Shown here: piece after piece, positions 1 to 9,797 of the stretch
Layout: the number at the start of each line of letters is the position of its first letter
Position numbering within the stretch: position 1 is the stretch's first letter
Assembly (NCBI GenBank): GCA_015680635.1
Contig: JAABOA010000381.1
Span: forward strand, 383-15,901
Origin: Lunasporangiospora selenospora
Taxonomy: Eukaryota; Mortierellomycota; Mortierellomycetes; Mortierellales; Mortierellaceae
Length of the DNA: 15,519 bases
Reading direction: 5' to 3'
The notes under the pieces: generated by a model
The model's input: the letters and a program-made list of their open reading frames with translations, nothing else
The model's database searches: none
Told to the model about the DNA's origin: nothing
Translations under genes and position numbers: made by a program

Positions 1-1484
1 CCCCCTCCTCTTTCAACTAATTCCTCATGGCAACACATCGCGTGATTGATTGGCTGGGATTCCGTAGTCGTACTTCAGTTGTCTCTTATTTGAATTCCCA
101 ACCGTTTTCTATTAGCTCTCACCAGTCAAGCCCTTTTTTTTCCTGTCCAATTGCCAAGACCCTTCAAAGTTCTCTGGAGAAAATTATCGTGTGAAGGAGA
201 GGGGCTAGCGGGACCTCTTTCAGTTGCAAGAGTCAATGAAAAGGCCAACGGTCATTTATTTCCTTTCAAAGGTTTTGAACATTAAGACCTTGTCACCATA
301 CCATCCATTACTAAGATCTGAAGTTGGATATTTGAAAATAAGAGGAACTGATCAATTCGAGGCTTCGTTCTAGCGCATAATTGGGTTTTCTCTTCGTCCC
401 ATATAACTGGAATGCCTTCCTCTTAGTTCATACCCACGATTGGGGCCTTTAAACTACTCAACTCAATGTCTCAGTAAAAGCCAATTGGCTTGCTCGAGTC
501 TACAGCTCTTTTTATATCCGACTTTGATATCTCTGGTATGTCTATCAAGATTGACTGATTGAAGCAAACTAGAGTACCACTAAAATAGCTAAATGTTCTA
601 GTGGTCTAGTTAATCCGATAGGGGCTTACTTGGATCAAAAGTTATTTACTGACAACCAGGGAATGCTTGTTTGCTGGAAGGTGTCTGGAAAAGTCTTTCT
701 TCTGAATTCTGGCGGCGGTTCTCGAGTGTGAGCGTACAGAATAGCGGGAGGACTACAGCTATCAGGTCTTGAAAGATGACTTAGTACACTCAGAAAGTGA
801 GAAATCCGAGAGGCACTCTGCTTACCTTACTAGAGATTGGATGTTCTTGACGAAAAAGAATGTGGGGCATAGGTAAAAGACGGTACCCTTTTATATGTCA
901 TCGACGAACAGCATAGGCTTACGATGGCTCCTGATTTCTATTGCATTCGACTAAAACGATGCTGAAATCTCTCGGACTCTATCCTGCCCCAGGAGCTGCA
1001 TGAAAAAGCGAAAGAACATGGCGAAGCGAGTAAATATTGCTACTCTAGTGAGATGAGAGTGAGGTATAAAGAGGGGCACTGAAAAGATTGCAGTAGAGAC
1101 TTGGACATGCTCACCATCTTTTTGTGCCATGTCCGAAATAGCACATGCTATGAAGGCCCCATTTGGGACTGCACAATTCTCTAGATTACGTAGTCTACGC
1201 TTGACGATCAATGCCTACGGATACCTCATTGAAATCGAGGGATCGGAAAGTAAAATGCCTTGATTGCTACAAATCGGTCTAGTTATCCAATAGGAGAATT
1301 ATGCACCAAAAGCTTGTAAACTTGGCCATATCATCCCTTGATGGGCGTGCCTTATTCAGTCAGCCCTGACTACTGTCCCTTGACGTTGCTCCTTGGAATA
1401 TTCAATCTTTAAGAGCTATTCGCCTTCTCTCGCCTCGTAGGATCAAGTTACTAATGGGTACCTTCCACAACCTTGTTCTTCGTG
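1..1484. other. intergenic, no supported gene
   Basis: I see no gene here. The longest open frame, 86 codons on the minus strand at 951-1211, has no recognisable domain, no signal peptide and no convincing splice partners. No tRNA cloverleaf is visible. Two weakly similar stretches (about 604-645 and 1276-1318, sharing GGTCTAGTT-A-TCC and CAAAAG) are the only internal structure I noticed. The base composition is ordinary. Confidence 0.5.
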
Positions 1485-1610
1485 CCCCCCCCCTCGTGTT
1501 ATCTCTCAAACCCTTCTTTTTTTTCACTTGATCTCCCCTCTCTCTCCTCGTATCCTCCACTCCCTGTTTCACTCTTTTCTCATATCTCTCTCCACACTCT
1601 TTATCAGATC
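1485..1610 (+). promoter_or_regulatory. C-run plus CT-rich promoter-like tract
   Basis: Nine C residues (1485-1493) are followed by TCGT and then about 110 bases of CT-rich sequence on the plus strand. The same order, C-run then TCGT then CT tract, lies just upstream of the secreted-protein gene at 13998, so this is probably a plus-strand promoter or 5' leader. The nearest downstream gene is the broken lysozyme, whose start codon is about 430 bases away, so either a long leader (perhaps with an untranslated intron) or a lost gene would be needed. Inference from composition only. Confidence 0.35.
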
Positions 1611-2039
1611 CCGTTACAATACTCATGCAACTGCGTAAAAAGAGATGGAGAAGGGAGGCTACTGTCCTTATCTTAGCCCCAGTAGAGCTGTTGGTCCATT
1701 GCAGTAGATAGTGAAATACAAGATTATCGATAGCCTGGGTGCATGGAGAAAGTGGTAATTGATGTCCTTTTGGGCCTGACCGCTTTTGGCCAGGTATAAA
1801 GAATAACGTCCAATGCGCCGAGCCCCGTAAAAACCTTGTGAAAATACCAGTCCATCTCCAAATTTCTACTCATTCTCTCTTCATCGAAAAAGCGCTAAAA
1901 AATATCATTATATTTGACAAAAAAAAGTATGCGCTGACGCTTGGCATGCAAGGAATGCAAGTATCTTTTTATCTCGGCATCTAAATTAACCTCCATCGTT
2001 CCATCGTCGCCACAGTAGACCTCACATGCCTTCGTCACC
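1611..2039 (+). other. upstream region of the broken lysozyme gene
   Basis: This stretch holds no supported gene. A short frame from an ATG at 1624 stops after about 28 codons and resembles nothing I know. A TATA-like GTATAAAG sits at 1794-1801, about 240 bases before the lysozyme start codon. The segment is presumably leader and promoter sequence of the lysozyme gene. Confidence 0.4.
1794..1801 (+). promoter_or_regulatory. TATA-like box upstream of lysozyme gene
   Basis: The sequence GTATAAAG is in the right orientation for the lysozyme gene, and a start site 30-40 bases further on would give a leader of about 200 bases. A similar GTATAAAGAG at about 1063 has no gene after it, so the motif alone is weak evidence. 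Confidence 0.3.
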
Positions 2040-2826
2040 ATGAGAACCGCGCGTATTCTCGCTTCAATGGCTGCAGCATCGATGTTGGCGAACGCGTACA
2101 AAATCACCGAGGTCGATTCGTTACATTGCCATTCAGGCCCCGGTACCAACTTCGCAATCGTGCGCACCCTGTGCCCACCTACCGACATTGAAATCCAATA
2201 CCACCAACATTCGTGATGACCCCCTATGGGACAAGACTCAGTTCGACTGCTACGTTGCCAACTTTTATGTCCAGACGGGTACCTCGGGCTACGTGGCAGC
2301 CCGTTGTAACGGTGGAGGCGGGGGAGGTCAGACTTGCTCTGATCTCAATTCCTCTGGAATAGACCTGATCAAGGGTTTCGAAGGGTTTGTTGCACGACCT
2401 GCACTAGATCCCGTCGGCTTACCAACTGTGGGATACGGGCATCTATGTCAATCGAGAGGATGTGGCGAGGCTCCCTTCTCCTTCCCTCTCAGTCCAACAA
2501 CGGCAACCGAGTTGCTTCATAAAGACATCCCTCGATATACGTGGCGCCTGGCCTCATCTCTCACTGGAAGTGTCACCTTCAACAAGAATCAGTGGAGGGC
2601 ACTCACCTCGTGGATCTTCAACATCAGGCGTGGAGCAACTCGCTCCTCTTCGCTTATAAAGTGACTTGATCAGGGACTTGATCCAAACACCGTTGCTCCT
2701 CAAGAGCTTCCACTTTGGAACAAGGGTGGCGGACGCGTATTGCCTGGGCTGGTGCGTCGTCGAGCTGCAGAGGTAGTGTTGTTCACGTCCCCGTCAAGTG
2801 GGCAGACCCATCCCAACTGTGCCTAA
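2040..2826 (+). pseudogene. broken secreted GH24 (phage-type) lysozyme with SH3-like N-terminal domain
   Basis: The intact ancestor would be an exported muramidase cleaving peptidoglycan. The ATG at 2040 (context TCACCATGA) opens a signal peptide (MRTARILASMAAASMLANA), then a bacterial-SH3-like segment with SGPGTNFAIV. That frame stops at TGA 2214-2216. The rest of the SH3 part (LWDKTQFDCYV, TSGYV) continues in the next frame, open from about 2188, so a shift of +1 or -2 lies near 2190-2210. A Gly linker and the GH24 domain follow: IKGFEGF supplies the catalytic Glu, ALDPVG the Asp, and PTVGYGH the Thr, with the 9 and 6 residue spacings known from T4 lysozyme. An in-frame TGA at 2662-2664, where the family usually has Arg (one C-to-T change from CGA), precedes a further 53 codons of good GH24 C-terminus (DPNTVA, PGLVRRRAAEV) ending at TAA 2824-2826. 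Two family cysteines also appear to be Arg. Both breaks could be assembly errors, but together with the lost cysteines they favour a young pseudogene. Confidence 0.82.
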
Positions 2827-4168
2827 TCGAGAGGCATCTTCTCAACACGGCTCGTTCTGTGACCCTGTCTGAAGTTTTATTTTGGTTATTTTTTTTTGCT
2901 GGTATGGTAGGGTTTCCTAAGAAACAAAACAATGCTCTCCTCTATTCCGCCTGTCCATATCTTTGTCGCCCTGGGAATGTCGTAAGGGGGAAAAGGTGAT
3001 TCAATGCCTCTCTGTGCATCCCCCCCCCCTCTAACAACTCAGGCAATAACCCAAGCACGCTCAAATTTCCTGGATAGTATTGTCTGGGTCACGGATTTTT
3101 ACTATCTGTGATACTATTCTGAGGCTTTCTCATATAAGAATGATCCTAATAAAAATCCATGAGACGGACGGCAGCACAAAGTTGATCCTTGTATGGGATG
3201 AGCAGCTCACTGAAAGTTAGTTAAACGGGTTTCTTGCAACAGGATGCCCTCCTGATTGATTACTATTGTTATCATTACCACTCTCCCCCCTTTGGTCAGC
3301 GACGAGACAAATCAGCTGCCTCTCTTTTTGACTCTTCAGAGAAACTGCAGCCTAGTTATAGGGTGAATTTTGAAGAATACCCATAAAAGAGGCAAAGTTG
3401 CTATAGCCTTGGGTCATGCTATGAGTGTATCGTCAAGTAGACATGAATAGGTATAACTAAATAAGAAGGCTGCTAGCAATGGTGATGCTGTTGGGGAGAG
3501 AGAGACCTTTTGGGCTTTCGTCAAACGGACGAATAAAGTGTGAATTAAATGGTTCCCTTAAAAAAATGGATGTCAGCCGCAAGAAAACAACCGACAATAA
3601 GAACAACCCGCCTCTTCAATGAGAGGATTGATAGAAATTACTTATCAATGGATAGGGGATCATGATGGTCACGAATGAAAGGCTGCCCTGAGGATGGACT
3701 AGCCCAACAAGGTGAGTCAACCCTTTCAGTCTGGTGTAGTTTGACATTCATAGAAGCCAAGACCTGAAAAAAAAAATATTCCAGGATCAAGCCATTTGAT
3801 TGCTTGCCGTTTTACTGGGCACAGGCCACATTCCTGACACCTCGCACAGATCACAAACCGAGTTTCTGAGCGATTCGGGGATTTCAAGGCAGAGAGGGGA
3901 GGAGGGTTGATCCAATTAAATTGAGACGACTAACTTGGTAAAATTTGGCATATCACTTAAAAGCGCTCATCAGGGTGCCACTATCCAACCCTAATCATCA
4001 ACAATCTTTTCCCGCCTCTATGGCTATTACAGTAACCTCTTTCTTTGAAAACCGGTCTCCTAACCACCAACAGGCATCCTGTGTCCTATACTGTCACCGA
4101 CATCACTCGCTGACAGTAATCGTCTCATATATTTCTTAATTGAATATCTAATAAAGCGGCATGACTTG
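2827..4168. other. intergenic, no supported gene
   Basis: About 1.3 kb between two genes whose 3' ends face each other. It contains C-runs (about 3020 and 3285), an AATAAA-type hexamer at about 3147 that could serve the lysozyme transcript, and an imperfect hairpin at 4089-4118. No open frame of interest, tRNA or long repeat was seen. Confidence 0.5.
4089..4118 (-). repeat. imperfect inverted repeat beyond the K+ channel stop codon
   Basis: TACTGTCA (4089-4096) and TGACAGTA (4111-4118) are perfect inverted copies. The stem continues inward past one C-C mismatch with two more G-C pairs, around an 8-base loop. It starts about 50 bases after the K+ channel stop codon on the minus strand, so it may be part of that 3' untranslated region. 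There is no T-run, and the function is unknown. Confidence 0.4.
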
Positions 4169-6669
4169 TCAAAGTACAGTTGCATCTGTAAACGGCGACC
4201 GCTTTGGGACAAGCTCATGACTCTCTAGTACTTTTTGGAGTGCATTCATCGTTTGCTGGTTCTGCTTCAAGGCTTGGGTCATGGCCTGAAGTTGATCCAT
4301 TAGTTCCTGCTGCTGTTGTTGTTGTTGGATTGGGGATGCTGCACCGGTCATCAAGGAAGAGTATCCTGGTTGTGGCGAACTCTCGCCATACGAGTGTGTG
4401 CTTTCAAAACTCGGTCTCGGTTCTAACCGCACCAGCAAGATAGATAAAAAAATGGGGGGAGGGGGGAGGTTTTCGTTTCCTAAGACTCTGTATCTTTTCT
4501 CTCTTGTCATAGTTCATGTTTCTGTTTCTTTTTCCTGTTTTTCTTTTTTCTTTTCGAGCCTCGACTTACCATCTGTGAGAGTATTATCCTGCTCCCTTGC
4601 ATTTGCCTCTGCCTGACTTCTGTACCGCTGCATTGCTTCCCACACGAGCGTAAAGTTCCGTCCAATGATAATAGACGGCAATGTGATCAAAAGAACACCA
4701 CACATCATGGCGGGGAACGAGATCAGTTTGCCAATAAAGGTGGTTGGCACCATGTCACCGTATCCTGTGGTCGTGATCGTCACCATCACAAACCAAAAAG
4801 CTGAAGGAATACTGTCGAACGTGCTCGGGTTACTGTTGGAATCTACAAACACCTGCCGAGCCTCGTCCCATTCACCTTTATCACATCCAAGCAAAAAAAA
4901 GGGGGGGAGGGGGAATGCTTAGAGATTTGACGCTGAGGGAAGGACAAAATAGCATAACTCATACAAATCGACCAATACTCAGAGTGAGAACCCGCTTACC
5001 TCTTTCTGCGAAATAAAGCAAAGTCGAGAACAACATTGTTCCCGTGATCAAAAAGAAAAAGAGCGCACTCAACGCGTCCATACTTCGTTTGATGGCGACA
5101 ATCATAACTTCGATGGTCATGATGATAGTCGATGAATATTTAAACGTCCTGAACACTCGCAAAAGTCGAAAGAGTCGCAGAATCGTAAATCGAAAGTAAA
5201 CCGTCTATCTCGAGCGCGAATTCGTAGGTATAAGGAAAAATCTCATGATGAGTAGACAGTTATATGAAGGTCCATTGAGCCTCTTCTTTCTTCATTCGAC
5301 ACATCTCAGTTTTTCTTACCATGTCCCTCGTCAATGCAAGCTCTATATAATATGGCATGATGGACAAAAAGTCTATGATAGCAAGAGGGGCTATCGAAAG
5401 TAAAGAAAAGCGACATCCGAAATTAGTCCAAATGTCCTCAGCAACGCCGCTCTATGAACAAGCAAGTTATTTCCAAAACTTTTGACTTTACAAAAGATGA
5501 ACTTCTTAAACTGCTTGATCGAATCCGAGTGGCAGATAATACGTGCAATAAACTCTATTGTGAAGAGGGCAACCATGATAGTCTCAAAATAGAACCTACC
5601 CTTGCCCAGGAGTGTGAAATAAAGACGACTGTTTAGGATGCCAGAACAGATGGCTACGTATCTTTCTCTTCTGAATAGAGTAATAACGTTTGGAAAAAGA
5701 TCTAGACTTACCAGACAGAACTATCTGTTGATCGGAATGAAGGAATGGTCTCGATAGTGGTGATTACTGCACTGAGGATGATAGCAAAAGAGACCCAGAC
5801 ATTGAGAGCAAAGGCAATGTTACTGGACGATGGGTCTTCGAGTAGGAGAAATAATTTTCTCTTGTATGGGTTCTACGTTATCGTGAAGAGGACGTTGTAA
5901 ATTTAGTAAGGTCACACAGAGCGGCTGTTTGTAAGAGAGACGCGCAACCAGTCAGAAGCGAGAACATCCTCGAGCCCTGTCTCTGACTCCCAAGTCCAGC
6001 CACCAAGAGAACCCTGATCCTGCGGAGAAGGGACGTGAGGAGAAGGGACAGTAGATGGGGTGCAGGGAGGTGCATGGACGACCATGCAGCTCTTTTTATC
6101 TCTCCGCCTGCAGATAGAGGGGGGAAAGAGAGAGAGAGAGGGAAAGGGGAGAAGAAACAAGAGCGAGTGAGAATCGCATGCCTGTCCTCCTTTCCTTCTC
6201 TCTTCTCTCTCTCTCTACTGCTTTTCATAATCTCAATTACCTTGATGGCATTCGCCTGTGAATTCGATCGCAGATGCGAATCATCATCCTGCCTCATTTC
6301 TCGCAGCTCCTGTGGAATGTCAATCATGGGCCATTCTAACTCCATGTCCACCTGATGCATTGACCGTCGTGGCTGTGGTTCGTGCCCAGCGCCTGCACCT
6401 CGCGTTAACGACGAGGCACTGCCCATTCTCTCCAATGCCGGCGTTCCTCCCTGACTATTCCGCGGCTGCTGCTGTTGAGACGGCTGTTGCTGTTGCTGTC
6501 GCTGTTGCGGTTGAGAGGAGACATGCTGCCTAAGCTGGTGAGACAGAGGTGGGGGCTGTGGATTGTGCTGAAGACTTGCGGTCTCGTCCAACTCAATTCC
6601 ATCCACCAGATCCGGGTCAATGTCCTCTGGTTCTTCCTGAAGTCGCCTGAACGCCGGTCGTCTTGGCAT
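4169..6669 (-). CDS. voltage-gated potassium channel, Shaker/Kv type, eight exons
   Basis: Predicted exons 6669-6241, 6019-5918, 5872-5712, 5628-5492, 5390-5320, 5204-5000, 4875-4570 and 4422-4169 give 554 residues. A six-helix, one-pore plasma-membrane K+ channel subunit. Residues 1-177 are polar and Gln-rich; NPYKRKLFLLLEDP leads into S1 (about 196-217). S2 (243-261) has Glu246, Phe253, Glu256 and Arg260, the charge-transfer spacing of Shaker. S3 (278-296) has Asp283. S4 (305-322) carries Arg310, 313, 316, 319 and Lys322, every third residue. S5 is 342-365, the filter TITTTGYGD is 401-409, and S6 is 419-443. A Gln-rich, coiled-coil-like tail (503-541) follows. No T1 tetramerisation domain is visible. 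The exon 2 to 3 junction (45-base intron, donor GTGTGA) and the exon 4 start are the least certain; the other junctions restore family motifs in frame. The exon 7 acceptor lies just past a long C/T tract. Confidence 0.92.
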
Positions 6670-7278
6670 CTCAGAGATGGGAAGGAAGCGCCCAAAGGGA
6701 GATGTCGATGAGGAAGAGTCCCTTCGAGCTGAATGAAATGGTGGGTTCTCTCCGCACGGACACAGAAACTATATTATTATGGTTCGCCAAAATGGTCAGA
6801 GGAATTGGTTCAGCGAAACAAAATGTGGCATGACAGATGCAAGACGATCAGCTCATGGTTGCGTACCCTTAGGATGCTTGAATGGGCAGATGAGATCTTT
6901 AGAGTGGGATTCTGAAGAGCGATGAGCAGGGAACAGAGGAGCGAATGAAAGAGAGAGGATTGAAAGAAAAGAGAAAGGAGGAAGGGGAAGGAGGAGGAGG
7001 GACACCACCGTGCCCTAAATAAAGGCTCCTGTTCTCAATATACTCGACGATATCTCAATTGGATGACCAACCCATACCCGCAGGTAGCCCGAGGTCATAA
7101 GTCCGGCTGTTGTGCGGAGCGCAGGTGACAAGGACCCTTGTGCCTTGAGCGCAGACCATCCGTTGGCAAAGACTTTTTTCCTTCTCTTTCCCTGTGCTCG
7201 GGTGTTACAAAGTTTAGTGCACTGAAGAAAAAAAATCCCTCAAAAGACTCTCTTCAACCGTCTAGTCTTTTTACTTTT
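6670..7278 (-). promoter_or_regulatory. upstream region of the K+ channel gene
   Basis: No gene is supported in these 600 bases. Read on the minus strand, about 6925-7005 is a long CT-rich tract of the sort found before other genes here, and just beyond it lies a TTTATTTA stretch (about 7017-7024). It is probably the channel promoter and leader, merging into the 3' untranslated region of the neighbouring DUF8032-like gene. Confidence 0.45.
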
Positions 7279-9797
7279 TTACTCATTTTCTTCATATCGT
7301 TCCTCATCTTGGCTGGCCTCAACGCTACTATCGTCGTCAAAGTCGCTCTTATAGCCACCGGTAAGGGCACTGATCAGCTCGTCCGTTGTCATGCTCACAA
7401 ACTCGTGGTCTTCCGGGTATTCGCTATCATTCAATCGCGATTTCCACCAGTTACTTTCCTCTTCCTCATCCACGTTGCTCCCATTCACAGATGCACGGTC
7501 CTCAGACATCGATGGTCGGGTCCTTGCAGAGTTGGAACTCTCCGCCTTGTCTGTTGCCCTTGCCTCTAAGTGACCTGTCCGAACGCGCTTGCCCTGTCTT
7601 TTGGCTTCATGTCCTGGTCCATTATGTCCACCGTCCGTCCCTCGTCTCTGCTTCTTCCGTTTGCTACTACCCCCTGGCTTCACTGGTTGCAAAGCAGCGA
7701 TAGCAGAGGCTCGATCAATTCGAGGTCGACTCCGAGCCGATCCAGACCCAGATCCTAGACTATACGTTCGAATCTTTCCCGCAAATGACAAGAGCGACAT
7801 GCGTGAATGAAAGTCTTCTGAAGACGAAGAGTCAGCATCAGAATCTTCTCCCTCGTCCTCGTCTGTGCCACTCGTTCTCCTACTTTCCCTTGTAGTAAAG
7901 TCTTCGCCACTCTGATCTTCACCTCCTTCATTGTCGCTGCTGCCACTACTGTCATTTAGACCCGCTCCTTCCTCAAATTCGTCCAAGATCGCCAATATGT
8001 CGACATTAGACACTGGTCTTTGATCCCTATCAATACGCTTCCCATGCACTTCTTTGCTTTTTTCACTACTCGTGCTAAAGTGAACCCGATTCTCCAATCG
8101 CTTTTCTTGATGAACTTGTTGTCGATCTGCTGGGATTGATCTATGTGATGACAATGGAATATCTGAACGCCCATTGGTTGTGGAATTCCTTCGAGTCAAA
8201 AGTGAAGGCACAATCCTTGCTCGAGGTTGACATGTTGCTGGAAGAAACCGCCGACGATAGGCATCCAGCGCCTGTTGGAGCAATAGCCTTTTTCCACTCA
8301 GCAGGCTACTATTCAGAAAGCACTAATAGTCCATGATTATAACAGGTTGAAAAAGGCCATTCTTGCTGATCAGTCCTGTATCTGCAATCGACAACTACAT
8401 CTTATATTAGGCCACTCACAAGGAAAATAAACACTTACTAGCCTCCAGCCAAGTTCGTTCAGATAGGATTCCTCCGCTTGTCGAATTCCAAACAAGCTCT
8501 GTTGCCCTGCTTCAGTATTGCCCCCTTCCACAAACGAGCGTGGATAGACACAGTTTTGGCGTTTAAACTCAGTAGGGATGTCTTGCACCCGAACCGTTTC
8601 AATATCCGAGAAGAGTTCAAGTTTTCGAAAGCGACCATGTGTATAACCTTCAAATTCGATCAGATTCTTCTTCCCCTGAAATGCTCCAAGTGTCGGAAGC
8701 CGTTGGATAGTCGCCAAAAGAGCCTCTACTGAGGTGAGATCTGTTGTCGCTGTGGGATTGAGTTGCGAGTTGCCAACCGTATGAATCTCTGCTCTAGATG
8801 CTGCTGAAGAGACTTGAGCAGTTGCATCAAGAGTCGCTGGATGGTGGGATAGCCTATGGGGCGATAAGCATGATAACAACGGAGGTCTCCACAACAGCCT
8901 CGAATCAACCGCACTAGTCACACTAGAATCAGTCCTGGGTTCCGTCTGTCTCACAATGGGCTGCGGTGCCAGCCGTACGAGTCTAGGAATTGGTAATTTC
9001 CCAGAGGGTGGGTGCTCCAGAGGTTGCTCTTGTCCAGAACTTTCATTTGCTATTGTTCGCCGATTATCCTTTTCTTTTTTCCGATACTCTCTCTTCTGAC
9101 GACGAGATCGCTGGTCTAGGGTTGCATTCCTGAGGTTGACGACTGCGCTCTGAAGAACACCCTTCTTGCCACTGAGCAGGTCAGGGTTTAGATGGGCGAG
9201 TTTCCAGCCCTGTCGGTTACACTCTCGCTCATACTCCCGACGGGTTCCCTTATACTCGCTCTTGGGTCCATTAGCATTAAGATATAGACAATTGGCAAGC
9301 TGGAATTCTACTGGAATATCAGCGTCGTCCACATTATCAAGATCTGCACATAGTTCGTACATACGCGTGGTAGTCCTGGAGGAGTAGCAAAAGATGAGCC
9401 ATTGAACTCCGTCTCGATTCTCCAACTGTGGGGATGTCGCCGGTGCACGAGGAGCCACTTTCGACTGTTGGTTGAGGATGGACATGAACGGGCGCATACT
9501 CTCTTGTCCTGCATTGCCATTACTACTACGGCTAGCATTAGATCTCACTGTCCTGGATTGGCTCTTGGTACTTTTTGCTCTTTGAAGAGTAGACTCTATT
9601 TGAGATATTTGACTATCTGAAAGATGGGCAAGGGCGTTGATATCGTTGCTGCTCGGTTCCAACAGCGCCTGCACTGATAGTGAGCTGTAAACAGGTGGCG
9701 ACCGATGCTGTGCGTCGTCCTGGGAGACGTTGTCAATTTGAATAGACCTATAGGTCCGAGAAGACAAGCAATTTGAGCGACAAGACACCAGGGGCAT
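7279..9797 (-). CDS. nuclear-looking protein with two DUF8032-like domains, two exons
   Basis: Predicted exons 9797-8439 and 8322-7279 (intron 8323-8438, donor GTAAGT, acceptor TTAG, phase 0) give 800 residues. Residues about 129-225 (GVQWLIFCYSS, ANCLYLNANGP, YERECNRQGWKLAHLNP) match the fungal DUF8032 domain as I know it. A second, more divergent copy spans about 378-480 (FKRQNCVYPRSF, LNELGWRL) and is completed only across the intron. Basic stretches at about 230-247 and 674-680 (KRKKQRR) look like nuclear localisation signals. An acidic Ser/Asp/Glu tract lies at about 566-622, and the tail holds TTDELISALTGGYKSD (765-780). The molecular role is unknown; basic and acidic tracts suggest a chromatin or transcription role, which is inference. 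The start is uncertain: the ATG at 9797 has a poor context and a TAA directly upstream. An alternative ATG at 9842 with a 5-base coding exon would splice (9837-9748) into Arg-Ser-Ile-Gln, replacing the first 16 residues. Confidence 0.85.

Noticed and set aside
951-1211. 86-codon minus-strand open frame in the left region
   Set aside because: No domain, signal peptide or splice context; the length is within chance.
1895-2188. 97-codon minus-strand open frame
   Set aside because: It lies antisense to the signal peptide and SH3-like start of the lysozyme gene, and its protein resembles nothing.
2661-2673. Possible 13-base intron (GTGACTTGATCAG) that would remove the in-frame TGA
   Set aside because: It has GT-AG ends but is far too short to be spliced, and removing 13 bases would shift the frame and lose the good C-terminus.
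2715-2999. 94-codon plus-strand open frame
   Set aside because: It is an off-frame shadow of the lysozyme C-terminus running into non-coding DNA.
4876-4920. Extending K+ channel exon 7 upstream through the C/T run
   Set aside because: It would encode Pro/Phe/Leu from a polypyrimidine tract. The acceptor at 4876 gives the family sequence Ala-Glu-Arg-Gly-Glu-Trp-Asp-Glu directly.
5577-5700. Alternative K+ channel splicing with acceptors near 5648-5662
   Set aside because: The candidates tested give an immediate TGA at the junction or a frame that loses the S2 helix; only the acceptor before 5628 keeps S2 intact.
5912-6160. Minus-strand frames spanning K+ channel intron 1
   Set aside because: They read through a CT-rich intron and merge with exon 2 only by chance; the Ser/Pro/Leu content reflects the pyrimidine tract.
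7138-7569. 143-codon plus-strand open frame
   Set aside because: It is antisense to the acidic C-terminus of the DUF8032-like protein.
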